Part shown: positions 1 to 8,766 of the stretch, one piece after another
How positions within the stretch are numbered: the stretch's first letter is position 1
How the letters are laid out: each line of letters starts with the position of its first letter
Assembly: GCF_900607225.1 (NCBI RefSeq)
Contig: NZ_LR027842.1
Location: 1,330,865 to 1,394,864, forward strand
Source of the DNA: [Pseudopropionibacterium] massiliense
GTDB lineage: Bacteria > Actinomycetota > Actinomycetes > Propionibacteriales > Propionibacteriaceae
Reading direction: 5' to 3'
DNA length: 64,000 nt
The notes under the pieces: model-generated
Database searches by the model: none
The model's input: only the letters and a program-made list of their open reading frames with translations
Told to the model about the DNA's origin: nothing
Made by a program: the position numbers and the translations under genes

Positions 1-768
1 AGGCTGGTGGTTGAACTCGTCCTGAGGATCGGCTGGCTGTTCAGAGGCCGGCCGGACTTCGGGGACTACTACTCCAGGGCAGTGGCGTATGAGCTTCCCG
101 ATGGGATCCTGGCGAGCCACCTCGGGATAGCGAGCCTGTTGCCGGTCGTGTTGCTGATTCATCGCTACTGGCACGACAGGAAGGCCGACTGGGCGATTTC
201 CGTCCAGCCCGGGGGGCGCTGGCGATACCTGCTGATCTGTCTCGCGGTGGCAGTCGTGGTTTTGAACGTCTTCAGGTGGCTTTTCCCCGGCGAGGACGTG
301 GTCTGGCAGGCAACGCAGCCGGACTGGGTTACCTACCTCGCGCTGATTCTCCTCACATCGCCTCTCCAGGCCGCCGCGGAGGAGTTCTTCTTCCGCGGCT
401 ACCTGCAGCAGGTCATCGGTTCCCTGGTGGGTAGGGCATGGGTCGGGATCGTGTGCTCGGCCCTGGTTTTCGCCTATTTCCACGGAAACCAGAACGTCGC
501 GCTCTTCGCGCACCGGCTGGGTTTCGGCCTGATTGCGGGGACCCTGGTGTGGGCAACGGGTGGCCTGGAGGCCGCGATCGCCGTTCACGTGGCCAACAAC
601 GTCCTCGCCTACGGATACGCGCTGTTCACGGGCGGCATTGCAGCGCTCAAGGCGACCTCGGAGATCTCCTGGGAAGCCGCATGCTCGAACCTCGCGAGCT
701 TCGCGGTCTTCGGTGTCGCCGCCTGGTGGATCGGACGCAGGATGCGCGTCGCGACCCTGACCCCCTGA
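1..768 (+). CDS. CPBP family intramembrane metalloprotease (5' end outside window)
   Basis: Membrane protein of the CPBP/Abi (CAAX-protease-like) family. Counting from the first in-window start (GTG at 7), the three family motifs are present: EExxxR (Glu125, Glu126, Arg130), FxxxH with His159, and HxxxN (His194, Asn198). These residues form the predicted intramembrane active site. Hydrophobic segments surround them, and the last one lies at the C-terminus. The frame stays open to base 1, so the true start may lie upstream and the gene is treated as 5'-partial. The substrate is unknown. Family members act in prenyl-protein processing, bacteriocin self-immunity or membrane proteolysis, and nothing nearby decides between these. 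Confidence 0.85.
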   Translation, partial: RLVVELVLRIGWLFRGRPDFGDYYSRAVAYELPDGILASHLGIASLLPVVLLIHRYWHDRKADWAISVQPGGRWRYLLICLAVAVVVLNVFRWLFPGEDVVWQATQPDWVTYLALILLTSPLQAAAEEFFFRGYLQQVIGSLVGRAWVGIVCSALVFAYFHGNQNVALFAHRLGFGLIAGTLVWATGGLEAAIAVHVANNVLAYGYALFTGGIAALKATSEISWEAACSNLASFAVFGVAAWWIGRRMRVATLTP

Positions 769-833
769 CCCCTTCGGCTGCGCCCGGTCCGCCGCCGGGA
801 CAACAGCGGCTGGCTGCGCCTTACACTTCCCTC

Positions 834-1760
834 ATGATGGATGTGCTTCTGGGGATCGTGGACCGGGGCTGGGTGGCCGAGAGCCACCACCGGGGCCGGA
901 TCAGTGTGGTTCGCGAGGACGGGCAGGTTCTGCTGTCCCTCGGGGACATGACCATGCCGACCCTGCCCAGGTCGGCCCTCAAACCGTTCCAGGCCATCGC
1001 GATGCTGCGCAGCGGCCTGGATCTCGAGAACCAGCTGCTCGCGCTGGCCGCGGCGTCGCACCTCGGACAGTCCATCCACACGGAAGGGGCGCTGCGCATC
1101 CTCGAGATGACCGGGCTGAGCACGTCGGACTTCCAGCACACCGCCGACCTCCCCGGCGACGAGGCGTCGCTCGCGGCCTGGCTGGCCGCCGGCAGGAGAA
1201 AGGAGCCGCTGGCCCACAACTGCTCAGGGAAACACGCGGCCATGCTGCGCACCTGCCGGCTCGCGGGTTGGCCCGTCGAGGGCTATCGCGACCCGTCGCA
1301 TCCCCTGCAACAGGCCATCAGGGCCGTCATCGAGGAGTACTGCGGTGTGCTCGGCGATCCGGTGGTGGACGGTTGCACGGCACCCGCCTTCGCCACCACC
1401 CTGCCCGGGCTGGCGCGTGGTTTCGCACGCTGGTCCCTGGAGCAGGAGGGCCCCGGCAGGCTGGTGGCGGACGCCTTCCGTCGCTACCCCGAGTACACCT
1501 CCGGCACATCCCATCCCGTGGTCAGGCTCGTGGAGCAGGTGCCGGGGGCCGTGGCGAAGGTCGGCGCCGAGGGAATCCTCGCCGTCGGCCTGCCCGATGG
1601 GACCGGGATCGCGGTGAAGATCTCCGACGGCATGGGCCGCGGGCGTTTCGAGGTCGTCGACGCCATCCTCAACCGCCTCGGACACCCGGTTACCAGCTCC
1701 CCGGGTGAGGTCCGCATCAGCCCCGAGCTGGAGGAGAACCTCGCCTCCCTGAACGGATGA
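834..1760 (+). CDS. L-asparaginase II family protein
   Basis: 308-residue protein of the asparaginase_II family (PF06089), common in Actinobacteria and distinct from the classical ansA/ansB fold. The predicted reaction is hydrolysis of L-asparagine to aspartate and ammonia. Family landmarks are the N-terminal VDRGWVAESHHRG segment, the LPRSALKPFQ block and the HNCSGKHAAML block that carries the proposed nucleophile region. The reading frame stays open upstream into the protease gene, but homology starts at the double ATG at 834/837, so that start is chosen. There is no strong ribosome-binding site. It stands alone 65 bp after the protease gene and just before a tRNA pair. Confidence 0.85.
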   Translation: MMDVLLGIVDRGWVAESHHRGRISVVREDGQVLLSLGDMTMPTLPRSALKPFQAIAMLRSGLDLENQLLALAAASHLGQSIHTEGALRILEMTGLSTSDFQHTADLPGDEASLAAWLAAGRRKEPLAHNCSGKHAAMLRTCRLAGWPVEGYRDPSHPLQQAIRAVIEEYCGVLGDPVVDGCTAPAFATTLPGLARGFARWSLEQEGPGRLVADAFRRYPEYTSGTSHPVVRLVEQVPGAVAKVGAEGILAVGLPDGTGIAVKISDGMGRGRFEVVDAILNRLGHPVTSSPGEVRISPELEENLASLNG

Positions 1761-1769
1761 ATCACCGAG

Positions 1770-1798
1770 TTGCGCGCCCGTGACGGGCCGTGTACTGT
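1770..1798 (+). promoter_or_regulatory. Probable sigma-70-type promoter of the tRNA pair
   Basis: TTGCGC (1770-1775), a 17-bp spacer and TACTGT (1793-1798) make a credible promoter. The predicted start near 1805 lies about 20 nt before mature tRNA-Gln. A short leader hairpin (1801-1806 pairing with 1814-1819) precedes the tRNA. Inferred from sequence only. Confidence 0.5.
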
Positions 1799-1824
1799 TT
1801 CTCTCCGTGCTCGGGAGAGCGCAC

Positions 1825-1896
1825 AGGGGTATGGGGTAATTGGCAGCCCGACTGATTCTGGTTCAGTTAGTCTTGGTTCGAGTCCAGGTACCCCTG
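1825..1896 (+). tRNA. tRNA-Gln (CUG)
   Basis: A full cloverleaf can be drawn. The 7-bp acceptor stem pairs AGGGGTA (1825-1831) with TACCCCT (1889-1895), with discriminator G1896. The anticodon stem is ACTGA/TCAGT around loop TTCTGGT with anticodon CTG at 1858-1860, and the T-loop is GGTTCGAGTCC. CCA is not encoded. It lies 37 nt before tRNA-Glu, and the two are probably co-transcribed. Confidence 0.95.
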
Positions 1897-1933
1897 CGGA
1901 GCGGGCCTTTCAGGAGGTCCCATCCCATCACCT

Positions 1934-2009
1934 GGCCCCGTTGTGTAGCGGCCTAGCACGCCGCCCTCTCAAGGCGGTAGCGCGGGTTCGAATCCCGTCG
2001 GGGCTACCA
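1934..2009 (+). tRNA. tRNA-Glu (CUC), CCA end encoded
   Basis: The acceptor stem pairs GGCCCCG (1934-1940) with CGGGGCT (1999-2005). The first pair is G-U, A2006 is the discriminator, and CCA is encoded at 2007-2009. The anticodon stem CCGCC/GGCGG holds loop CTCTCAA with anticodon CTC. The T-loop is GGTTCGAATCC. Of the four tRNAs in the window, this one and the initiator encode CCA; tRNA-Gln and tRNA-Arg do not. Confidence 0.95.
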
Positions 2010-2010
2010 G

Positions 2011-2054
2011 GACGGAGGCCTTGGCCGGACACTGGTCCGGCCAAGGCCTCCGTC
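2011..2054. terminator. 20-bp perfect hairpin between convergent tRNA-Glu and response regulator
   Basis: A perfect 20-bp stem (2011-2030 with 2035-2054) closes a 4-nt loop (ACTG). It starts one base after the encoded CCA of tRNA-Glu and ends two bases before the stop codon of the leftward response regulator. It therefore probably terminates both transcripts. There is no clear U-tract on either side. Confidence 0.75.
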
Positions 2055-2056
2055 GT

Positions 2057-2758
2057 TCACGGGGCTCCCCGCAGGATCTCCTCAAGGGTCGTCACACCGG
2101 TTCGAAGAGCGAACAGCACCAACTGCACCCGGTCCCTCGACCCCGTCTTCGACAACAACCGGCCCACATGGGTCTTGACCGTGGGCATCGACAGCCAGAG
2201 CCGGTCGCAGATCTCCTGGTTCGTCAAACCGGCCGCGACCAACGCCAGGACCTCCCTCTCCCTGGGGGTCGTCTGCTCCAGGCCGAGACGATCGGAGGGA
2301 AGAAGCCGGGCGGGTGTGGGCGAACCGCCATGGGCAGGTCCCCGCCGCAGGGAGTGCAGGAGCCTACGGGTGGGGCCCGGGGAGATCACCGAATCGCCGC
2401 TGGCAACTGTTCGAATGGCATCCAACAAACGGTCCGGCGGCGTGTTCTTCAGCAGGAAACCGGACGCGCCGGTCTCGATGGCGTGTATCACGTGGTCATC
2501 CGTGTCGAAGGTGGTCAACACCATCACCCGTCCCGGGAGCCCGCGCGCGATCAACTCCGCGGTGGCCTCCAGACCGTCCAGGACCGGCATCTGTATGTCC
2601 ATCAGGATCACATCGGCCGGGTTCCGCCGCTGCCGTTCGAGGGCCGGGGGCCCGCTGTCCGCCTGCCAGATGCCCTCGAGGTCTTCCTGCGACTCGATGA
2701 TCATGGCGAGTCCCGCCGTGAACAACGGCTCGTCGTCCACCAGTGCGACGGTCGTCAC
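2057..2758 (-). CDS. NarL/LuxR-family response regulator
   Basis: 233-residue response regulator. The receiver domain (about 1-120) has the acidic pair Asp8/Asp9, the phospho-acceptor Asp54 in LMDIQMP, and a Lys in FLLKNTPP. A LuxR-type helix-turn-helix (about 165-225) begins TPREREVLALVAAGLTNQEI. It is the partner of the histidine kinase immediately upstream: the kinase stop overlaps this start by 4 bp (ATGA), which points to translational coupling. The pair is divergent from an ABC exporter operon that begins 120 bp beyond the kinase start, and that operon is its most likely target. Confidence 0.93.
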   Translation of the reverse strand: MTTVALVDDEPLFTAGLAMIIESQEDLEGIWQADSGPPALERQRRNPADVILMDIQMPVLDGLEATAELIARGLPGRVMVLTTFDTDDHVIHAIETGASGFLLKNTPPDRLLDAIRTVASGDSVISPGPTRRLLHSLRRGPAHGGSPTPARLLPSDRLGLEQTTPREREVLALVAAGLTNQEICDRLWLSMPTVKTHVGRLLSKTGSRDRVQLVLFALRTGVTTLEEILRGAP

Positions 2759-3969
2759 GGTTGCCGCGGCTCCCGCGGAACCGTGAGCGAGACGCGCCAG
2801 CCGTCATCGCACGGTCCTGCATCGAGGGTCGCCCCCTGAGCTGTTGCCCGTTTCCGCAACCCGGACAGACCGGTTCCGGTGCGGGACACCTCACCCGGGA
2901 CGGTTCCCCGGGACACTGACCCGTTTTCCACGTCCAGGACGATACCGCTCCCGGCCATGGTGCACGACAGCCGGACGGGGACGAATCCGGCATGCCCCGC
3001 CACATTTGCCAGCGCCTCCTCGACCGTGTCCAGGATGAGCGCGGCCCGGGACGGTGGCATGGCCTGCTGCGAGAGATCCAGCGTGACCCGGACCGGGAGC
3101 CCGGAGCTCTCGGCCAGCATCACGATTTCCGGGAAAAGACCCGGAGCGGTTCCCCGCGGGATCCGTCCCGGTTCGGGAACCGGGGCCGTGGGTGCGTCTT
3201 CGTCGTTCTGGAGCACATCCACCAGGGCACGCGTCTCGTCGACCCCCCGGCGGCTGGTGGCCGCCATGGCGCGCAGCGCCTCCCGGGAACGTTCCGGGGA
3301 GCGTTCCAACATCAGAAGAGCTCCCTCGGCCTGGACGGCGATGATCGCGAGGGTGTGCCCGAGGACGTCGTGGAGCTCGCGTGCGAACCGTGCCCGTTCC
3401 TCCGCGGCGGCAAGGCGGTGCAGGGCGTCCTGCTGCGCTTCCAGGAGTGCCACCCGCTCCAGGGCCCTCTCGGTCCGTGAACGAGCGGCACGCCTGTTCG
3501 CACCGGCCAGTGCCACCACCGCCACGGCGAGCAGAACCGTGCCCACCAGGACCACATGTTCCCGCGGATCCCGTCTCGGACTCGCGGCAACCGAGGCCAG
3601 GCCGGCGGCCATCCCGGATCCGGCCGTGAAGAACCCGAGGAACACCCACCGCAACGGTCCGTTCAGGTGCGCCTGAACGGTCCACACGGCAAGGAGGGTG
3701 GAGCTCATGGCCAGCAACGACATGGAGTTGAACACCAGGGCATGGACGGCCATGGCCCCGCCGATGACCGACACCGAGAACACGGGATACCGCTGGCGCC
3801 AGGCCAGGGCGACTCCACACGCAACCAGGAGCAGCGGGTGGACCACTTCCGAGTGCGGCAGATCGGAGGCCCCCGGCGCCACCGCGCCCAGCCAGAGCAC
3901 GAGGGCAGCGACGACGGCATCCACCGGTTTCGGCAGAAACGCACGGACACGCGGGGAGGCGATGGGCAT
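2755..3969 (-). CDS. Sensor histidine kinase, HPK7/DesK type (HisKA_3)
   Basis: 404-residue sensor kinase. The N-terminal half (about 15-155) holds several hydrophobic membrane segments with little extracytoplasmic sequence, as in kinases that sense within the membrane. Then comes a HisKA_3 dimerization domain with phospho-acceptor His200 in FARELHDVLGHTLAII and a C-terminal HATPase_c domain with the GTGLSGLRKR G-box. The N-box (ALANVAGHAG) departs from the usual TNVxxHA pattern but keeps the key Asn and His. It phosphorylates the downstream regulator and probably senses cell-envelope stress or a peptide antibiotic, judging from the divergent LanFEG-like transporter. Confidence 0.9.
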   Translation of the reverse strand: MPIASPRVRAFLPKPVDAVVAALVLWLGAVAPGASDLPHSEVVHPLLLVACGVALAWRQRYPVFSVSVIGGAMAVHALVFNSMSLLAMSSTLLAVWTVQAHLNGPLRWVFLGFFTAGSGMAAGLASVAASPRRDPREHVVLVGTVLLAVAVVALAGANRRAARSRTERALERVALLEAQQDALHRLAAAEERARFARELHDVLGHTLAIIAVQAEGALLMLERSPERSREALRAMAATSRRGVDETRALVDVLQNDEDAPTAPVPEPGRIPRGTAPGLFPEIVMLAESSGLPVRVTLDLSQQAMPPSRAALILDTVEEALANVAGHAGFVPVRLSCTMAGSGIVLDVENGSVSRGTVPGEVSRTGTGLSGLRKRATAQGATLDAGPCDDGWRVSLTVPREPRQP

Positions 3970-4088
3970 GGGGAAAACCTACGGGCGCTCCGAACCGGTT
4001 TCATCATCCCCGGGTATGAGGCGTCAACCGTGCCGGAACCATCCTCCGGCATGACGTTTCCCGGTTCCCGGATCCCGAGACTGACGTC
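3970..4088. promoter_or_regulatory. Divergent regulatory region of kinase and ABC exporter with inverted repeat
   Basis: This 119-bp gap separates the two-component genes from the exporter. It contains the inverted repeat TGCCGGA (4031-4037) / TCCGGCA (4045-4051) with a 7-bp spacer, flanked by CGTCA (4022-4026) and TGACG (4052-4056). It is a plausible response-regulator operator. No convincing -10 element or Shine-Dalgarno is visible before the exporter ATG. Confidence 0.4.
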
Positions 4089-5003
4089 ATGGAGTTACGA
4101 GACACCGACCTGGCCGTGAGGACCGGGGGCTTGACGAAGAGTTTCGGGAAACGCACTGTCGTCGACGGTCTGGATCTGGCCATTCCCCGAGGGGTCATCT
4201 ACGGTTTCCTGGGGCCCAACGGATCCGGGAAATCGACCACCATGAAGATGCTCCTGGGGCTGCTCCACCCGACTTCGGGACAGATCTCCCTGCTCGGGGA
4301 GGATCCGCGGGGCGAGGCCCGGGCGCAACTCATGCCCCGGATCGGATCGATGATCGAACATCCGCCCGGATACGGTCATCTCACGGGGGCCGAGAACATG
4401 ATGCTCCTGGCCCGGCTGCTGAACCTGGAGACCTCCCGGATCGACAGGGCACTCGAACTGGTGCGCCTGACCGACCACCGGGATCGGCTGCAACGAACCT
4501 ATTCGCTGGGGATGAAGCAGCGCCTCGGAATAGCGATGGCCCTGGTGCGGGAGCCGGAGCTCCTGATCCTCGACGAACCCACCAATGGGCTGGATCCCGC
4601 CGGCATCGAGGAGATCAGGGAACTGATGATCCACCTGGCCTCCGGAGGGGTGACGGTCATGATCTCCAGTCACCTTCTCGACGAGATCGACAGGATGGCG
4701 GACGTGCTCGGTGTCCTCTCGCGGGGACGGCTGGTTTTCCAGGGAAGCAGGGAGGAACTGTTCGAACGGTCCATTCCGGACCTGCTCGTGGTGACACCGC
4801 AGGCCGATGCCGCCGCCAACCTGATCAGGGGCTGCCGCCGGGAGAGGAACGGGATCAGGGCGCAGGGCTACGGTCAGGAGGACGCCGCCCGGTTGATCGT
4901 GCGACTGGTGCAGGCGGGGATCCCCATTCACGAGGTCCGTCGCCTCCAGCAGTCGCTGGAGGAGGTCTTCATGGACCTGACCGGTGGGGCGGAGGCCTTG
5001 TGA
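4089..5003 (+). CDS. ABC transporter ATP-binding protein (BcrA/LanF-like)
   Basis: 304-residue ATPase that powers an exporter with the next two permeases. Walker A is GPNGSGKST (residues 42-50), the signature is YSLGMKQRLGIAMAL, and Walker B is LLILDEPTNGLDP, followed by the H-loop ISSHLLDEI. The C-terminal extension of about 80 residues is typical of bacitracin and lantibiotic exporter ATPases. The stop overlaps the next gene by 4 bp. Its position opposite a two-component system fits inducible resistance to antimicrobial peptides. No lantibiotic precursor or modification gene is in the window, so resistance is more likely than producer immunity. Confidence 0.9.
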   Translation: MELRDTDLAVRTGGLTKSFGKRTVVDGLDLAIPRGVIYGFLGPNGSGKSTTMKMLLGLLHPTSGQISLLGEDPRGEARAQLMPRIGSMIEHPPGYGHLTGAENMMLLARLLNLETSRIDRALELVRLTDHRDRLQRTYSLGMKQRLGIAMALVREPELLILDEPTNGLDPAGIEEIRELMIHLASGGVTVMISSHLLDEIDRMADVLGVLSRGRLVFQGSREELFERSIPDLLVVTPQADAAANLIRGCRRERNGIRAQGYGQEDAARLIVRLVQAGIPIHEVRRLQQSLEEVFMDLTGGAEAL

Positions 5004-5755
5004 TGGGCGAGATCCGTTTGGAGATGACGAAGATGCGGAGACTTCACGTGATGCCCCTGACGCTGGCCCTGTTGGCCGCCGCGATCCCGATCGTCGCTCT
5101 TTCCCTGTTCGCTCCCCGGGCCGTTTCCCGGCTCAACGATCCCCACGCGCTGCCCTGGGGCCAACCACTTCTCAACCTCGCATTCGCGAATGCGCTCATC
5201 CATCCCATTCTCGTGGCGGTGCTGGCATCCCGGCAGACCGACATCGAACACTCCTCCGGAGGATGGCTTCTGAACGCCACCACGGGCAGAACCCCCGGGA
5301 TGCTGTGCCGAATGAAGTTCTTCGCCCTCATGGCGGTGGTGACCCCGGCGACCCTCGTCCAGACCGGGGCCGTCGTGGAGTTGGGGTGGGTGGCCGGCGT
5401 CCGGGTGCCCCTCGACGTCCCGATGTGGTCCTGGTACGTGATCTCGCTGGTTCTGATTGACGCGGTCCTCCTTGCCTTCCACATCTGGCTCTCCGCGTTT
5501 CGTGAGAACCAGCTCGTCAGTGTCGGTATCGGACTGGTCGGCGGTTTCATCGCGCTCTACATGTTTCTCATGCCAGCCGTTGCCCGCCTCGTTCCGTGGG
5601 GCTACTACGCCATGATCACCCCGGTCACGATGGCCGCCGGATCGGACGGGCTCATTCCCGTCCTGCCGCCGTGGCCATGGCTGGCCGGTCTGGTCGTGAT
5701 CGGGGCGGCGGCTTTTGTCCGGGGCACGAAACGACTCGACCGGATTGAGAGGTGA
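5000..5755 (+). CDS. ABC-2 type permease, LanE/MutE-like
   Basis: 251-residue membrane protein with about six hydrophobic segments. The N-terminus (EIRLEMTKMRRLHVMPLTLA) is typical of small lantibiotic-immunity permeases. The start is coupled to the ATPase by an ATGA overlap, and the stop overlaps the next permease start by 4 bp (GTGA). Two distinct small permeases with one ATPase are the hallmark of LanFEG/CprABC transporters, unlike the single large BceB permease. Substrate specificity cannot be read from the sequence. Confidence 0.8.
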   Translation: MMGEIRLEMTKMRRLHVMPLTLALLAAAIPIVALSLFAPRAVSRLNDPHALPWGQPLLNLAFANALIHPILVAVLASRQTDIEHSSGGWLLNATTGRTPGMLCRMKFFALMAVVTPATLVQTGAVVELGWVAGVRVPLDVPMWSWYVISLVLIDAVLLAFHIWLSAFRENQLVSVGIGLVGGFIALYMFLMPAVARLVPWGYYAMITPVTMAAGSDGLIPVLPPWPWLAGLVVIGAAAFVRGTKRLDRIER

Positions 5756-6519
5756 GGATGATGTTCGCTGCGGAGAGAATGAAGCTGCGCCGTTCCATGG
5801 TGTGGTGGGTCGTGGTGCTCCTGCCGTCGCTGGCGGTTGCCTCGGGCGGCGCCAACTACTGGCTCCAGACGACCAACGGGGCCCTGGAGACGGGCTGGGA
5901 TGTCCTGACCGGGCAGATCACCCTGTTCTACGCGATGATGTTCTTCTCCACCGGCGTTGCGCTCCTGGGAGCCGCGGTGTGGCGTCCGGAGCATCGGGGC
6001 AGCTCATGGAACCGCATTCTGACCACGGGACGATCGCCCGTTTCGCTGGTGTTGATGAAGTCCGTCATGATTCTGCTACTGGTGGTTCTCGTCCAAGTGA
6101 TGTTCGTCGGGCTCAGCTGGGGATCCGGGCTGCTGCTGGGACTCCGGGGCGCGCCGCCGTCATCCTTCCTCGCTGCTGCGGCGCTCTGTGTTCCCGTGTG
6201 CGCACCGCTGGTTCTGCTGCAATCGTTGATGTCGATGCTGATGAGATCCTTCGCCGCCCCCGTGGCAATATGTCTGGCCGGATGCATGATCGGCTTCGCC
6301 ACCGCCGCCTCGGGAGCCGGGACGGGACCGCTGGACCTCCTGATCCCCCAGGCCGTCATCACCCGGACCGTGCTCCTGGGGTCCGCCGCCGTCGCCTCAG
6401 GCGGCGGACAGGGCCTGGATGAGGTGTTTCCACTGGTCTGCTCGGCGGCGGGTTTGATCGTCGTCATGGTCGTCGTGACGGTTCTGGTGGTGCGGCGACG
6501 GCCGGTGGTCTCGCAGTAG
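5752..6519 (+). CDS. ABC-2 type permease, LanG/MutG-like
   Basis: 255-residue membrane protein, second permease of the exporter. It starts at GTG 5752 within the stop of the previous gene. About six hydrophobic segments are visible. The conserved N-terminal region (AAERMKLRRSMVWWVVVLLP) and the WRPEHRGSSWNRILTTG loop match MutG-type permeases. It is the last gene of the operon; 16 bp later comes the convergent IclR-type regulator. Confidence 0.8.
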   Translation: MRMMFAAERMKLRRSMVWWVVVLLPSLAVASGGANYWLQTTNGALETGWDVLTGQITLFYAMMFFSTGVALLGAAVWRPEHRGSSWNRILTTGRSPVSLVLMKSVMILLLVVLVQVMFVGLSWGSGLLLGLRGAPPSSFLAAAALCVPVCAPLVLLQSLMSMLMRSFAAPVAICLAGCMIGFATAASGAGTGPLDLLIPQAVITRTVLLGSAAVASGGGQGLDEVFPLVCSAAGLIVVMVVVTVLVVRRRPVVSQ

Positions 6520-6535
6520 GTGCTCTTCCACCGAA

Positions 6536-7258
6536 TTACTCGGTGCCGTTGCGGCGCAGCACCTCACTCAGACGTTCGGCAGCGGCCATCACGGCCGGGG
6601 CGTGAAGTCGTCCCGGCTGCCGGGTCAGGCGTTCGATGGGGCCGGAGACGCTGACGGCAGCGATGATCTTCCCGGAGGGGGAGAGCACCGGGGCCGAGAC
6701 CGAGGCCACCCCGGGTTCGCGTTCGGCAACCGACTGAGCCCAACCGCGGCGGCGCACCTGCTGCAGCGACAACACCGTGAACGTGGCCTCCTTGAGCAGG
6801 CGTGGCAGATTCTCGGGTTCCTCCCAGGCCAACAGCACCTGTGCCGCCGATCCCGCGGTCATGGACAGCTGCGCCCCCAGGGGAACGGTGTCCCGCAGAC
6901 CCGAGGGACGTTCCACGGCTGCGGAGCAGATCCGGAAGTCGCCCTGCCTGCGGAACAACTGGGCCGATTCGCCCGTGATGTCGCGCAGTCGGGTGAGGAT
7001 GGGTCCCGCGGTGGTCAGCAGGGGATCCTCCGCAGCAGAACTCGCCAGCTCTGCGAGCCGTGGCCCCAGAACGAAACGTCCCTGGAGGTCTCGGGTGACG
7101 AGACGATGGTGTTCCAGGGCCACGGCCAACCGGTGTGCAGTCGGCCGCGCCAAGCCGGTGGCACCCACCAGGCCGGCGAGTGTCAGAGGGCTGTTTTCCA
7201 AGGCGGTCAGCACGGCCGCCGCCTTGTCGAGAACTCCTACTCCGCTTCCTTCGTCCAT
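6536..7258 (-). CDS. ndgR: IclR-family regulator of leuCD, NdgR/LtbR type
   Basis: 240-residue IclR-family regulator. An N-terminal winged helix (about 8-65; LAGLVGATGLARPTAHRLAV) is followed by the IclR effector domain. Lying divergent from leuCD is the conserved arrangement of NdgR (Streptomyces) and LtbR (Corynebacterium), which control leucine and other amino-acid synthesis. It is named by that context and its overall similarity. The start at 7258 lies 5-6 nt after a -10-like element (GATAGT on the minus strand) with no Shine-Dalgarno, so its mRNA is probably leaderless. Confidence 0.88.
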   Translation of the reverse strand: MDEGSGVGVLDKAAAVLTALENSPLTLAGLVGATGLARPTAHRLAVALEHHRLVTRDLQGRFVLGPRLAELASSAAEDPLLTTAGPILTRLRDITGESAQLFRRQGDFRICSAAVERPSGLRDTVPLGAQLSMTAGSAAQVLLAWEEPENLPRLLKEATFTVLSLQQVRRRGWAQSVAEREPGVASVSAPVLSPSGKIIAAVSVSGPIERLTRQPGRLHAPAVMAAAERLSEVLRRNGTE

Positions 7259-7350
7259 ATTCCGAGACTATCGTTTCGAATGCTGGACATGCAAGATAGA
7301 GTGTCGCCAACTCGCGGGCCCTGTCCTGCAATCAATCGTAATAAGGAAGC
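7259..7350. promoter_or_regulatory. Overlapping divergent promoters of ndgR and leuC
   Basis: For leuC: TTTCGA (7274-7279), 17 bp, TAGAGT (7297-7302). For ndgR on the minus strand: CTTGCA, 17 bp, GATAGT. The two promoters overlap, so NdgR binding here could control both genes. The leuC ribosome-binding site AAGGAAG is at 7343-7349. Confidence 0.55.
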
Positions 7351-7356
7351 GTGAAA

Positions 7357-8763
7357 ATGGGGAAGACCCTCGCGGAGAAGGTGTGGGATGCGCATGTCGT
7401 GCGCGCTGTCGATGGTGAACCCGACCTCCTCTACATCGATCTGCACCTGGTGCACGAGGTCACGAGCCCGCAGGCATTCGAGGGCCTGCGAATGAACGGC
7501 CGGAGGGTGCGCCGTCCGGATCTCACCCTGGCAACCGAGGACCACAACACCCCGACGCTCAACATCCTCGCACCCATCGCGGATCCCGTTTCCCGGACCC
7601 AGGTGGAAACCCTGCGCAGGAACGCGGACGAGTTCGGCATCCGCATCCATTCCCTGGGCGATCGCGACCAGGGCGTCGTCCACATCATCGGTCCGCAGCT
7701 CGGGGTGACCCAGCCGGGCATGACCATCGTCTGCGGCGATTCCCACACCTCCACCCACGGCGCCTTCGGGGCGCTGGCCTTCGGGATCGGTACGTCGGAG
7801 GTGGAGCACGTGCTCGCCACCCAGACGCTGCCGCAGAAGAAGCCGAGGATGATGGCCGTCAACATCAACGGCGACCTGCCGCCCGGGGTCACCGCCAAGG
7901 ACGTCGTCCTGGCGCTGATCGCCAAGGTCGGCACGGGTGGTGGCCAGGGCTACATCGTCGAATACCGGGGAAGCACCATCGAACAGTTGTCGATGGAAGG
8001 GCGCATGACGATCTGCAACATGTCCATCGAATGGGGCGCCAAGGCCGGCATGATTGCCCCGGACGAGACCACCCTCGCCTATCTGAAGGGACGCCCGCAC
8101 GCTCCCGAGGGGGCCGACTGGGACGCCGCGGTCGAGTACTGGAGGACCCTGCGCTCCGACGACGACGCCCATTTCGACGCGCAGGTGGACATCGACGCGA
8201 CCCGACTCACCCCCTTCGTCACATGGGGCACCAACCCCGGACACGGCGTGCCTCTCGGAGGTGTGGTGCCCGCTCCCGAGGACTTCGCATCCGAGGTGGA
8301 ACAGGCCACCGTCCGCCGGGCCCTCGAGTACATGGACCTGACCCCGGGCACCCCGATGCGGGAGATCGCGGTGGACACGGTGTTCCTCGGCTCCTGTACC
8401 AACGGCAGGATCGAGGACCTGAGACTGGCGGCCTCCGTGCTCCAGGGACGCAGGATCGCCGACGGCGTACGGATGCTCGTCGTTCCTGGCTCGGCCCGGG
8501 TCCGGCTCCAGGCGGAGACCGAGGGACTGGACAAGGTCTTCCTCGCATCCGGGGCCGAGTGGCGGGCGGCGGGATGCTCGATGTGCCTCGGCATGAACCC
8601 CGACCAGCTCTCCCCCGGGGAGAGGTCGGCCTCCACGTCCAACCGCAACTTCGAGGGGCGCCAGGGCAAGGGAGGACGCACCCACCTCGTCAGCCCCGCC
8701 GTCGCCGCCGCGACCGCCGTCACCGGGCATCTCGCCGCCCCCGCCGACCTGATCGGAGCCTGA
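7357..8763 (+). CDS. leuC: 3-isopropylmalate dehydratase large subunit
   Basis: 468-residue large subunit of isopropylmalate isomerase (leucine synthesis, 2-isopropylmalate to 3-isopropylmalate). The [4Fe-4S] ligands are visible in [10 protein letters not shown] and in the [12 protein letters not shown] block. [16 protein letters not shown] and [17 protein letters not shown] are also typical. The in-frame GTG at 7351 is only 1 nt from the Shine-Dalgarno AAGGAAG (7343-7349), whereas ATG 7357 is at a good 7-nt spacing, so 7357 is chosen. It is followed after 3 bp by leuD, with which it forms the enzyme. Confidence 0.97.
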   Translation: MGKTLAEKVWDAHVVRAVDGEPDLLYIDLHLVHEVTSPQAFEGLRMNGRRVRRPDLTLATEDHNTPTLNILAPIADPVSRTQVETLRRNADEFGIRIHSLGDRDQGVVHIIGPQLGVTQPGMTIVCGDSHTSTHGAFGALAFGIGTSEVEHVLATQTLPQKKPRMMAVNINGDLPPGVTAKDVVLALIAKVGTGGGQGYIVEYRGSTIEQLSMEGRMTICNMSIEWGAKAGMIAPDETTLAYLKGRPHAPEGADWDAAVEYWRTLRSDDDAHFDAQVDIDATRLTPFVTWGTNPGHGVPLGGVVPAPEDFASEVEQATVRRALEYMDLTPGTPMREIAVDTVFLGSCTNGRIEDLRLAASVLQGRRIADGVRMLVVPGSARVRLQAETEGLDKVFLASGAEWRAAGCSMCLGMNPDQLSPGERSASTSNRNFEGRQGKGGRTHLVSPAVAAATAVTGHLAAPADLIGA

Positions 8764-8766
8764 GAC

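Noticed and set aside
438-833. Open frame extending the asparaginase upstream by 132 codons
   Set aside because: The extension overlaps the CPBP protease gene in another frame and encodes an Arg-rich sequence with no family similarity; homology begins at the ATG pair 834/837.
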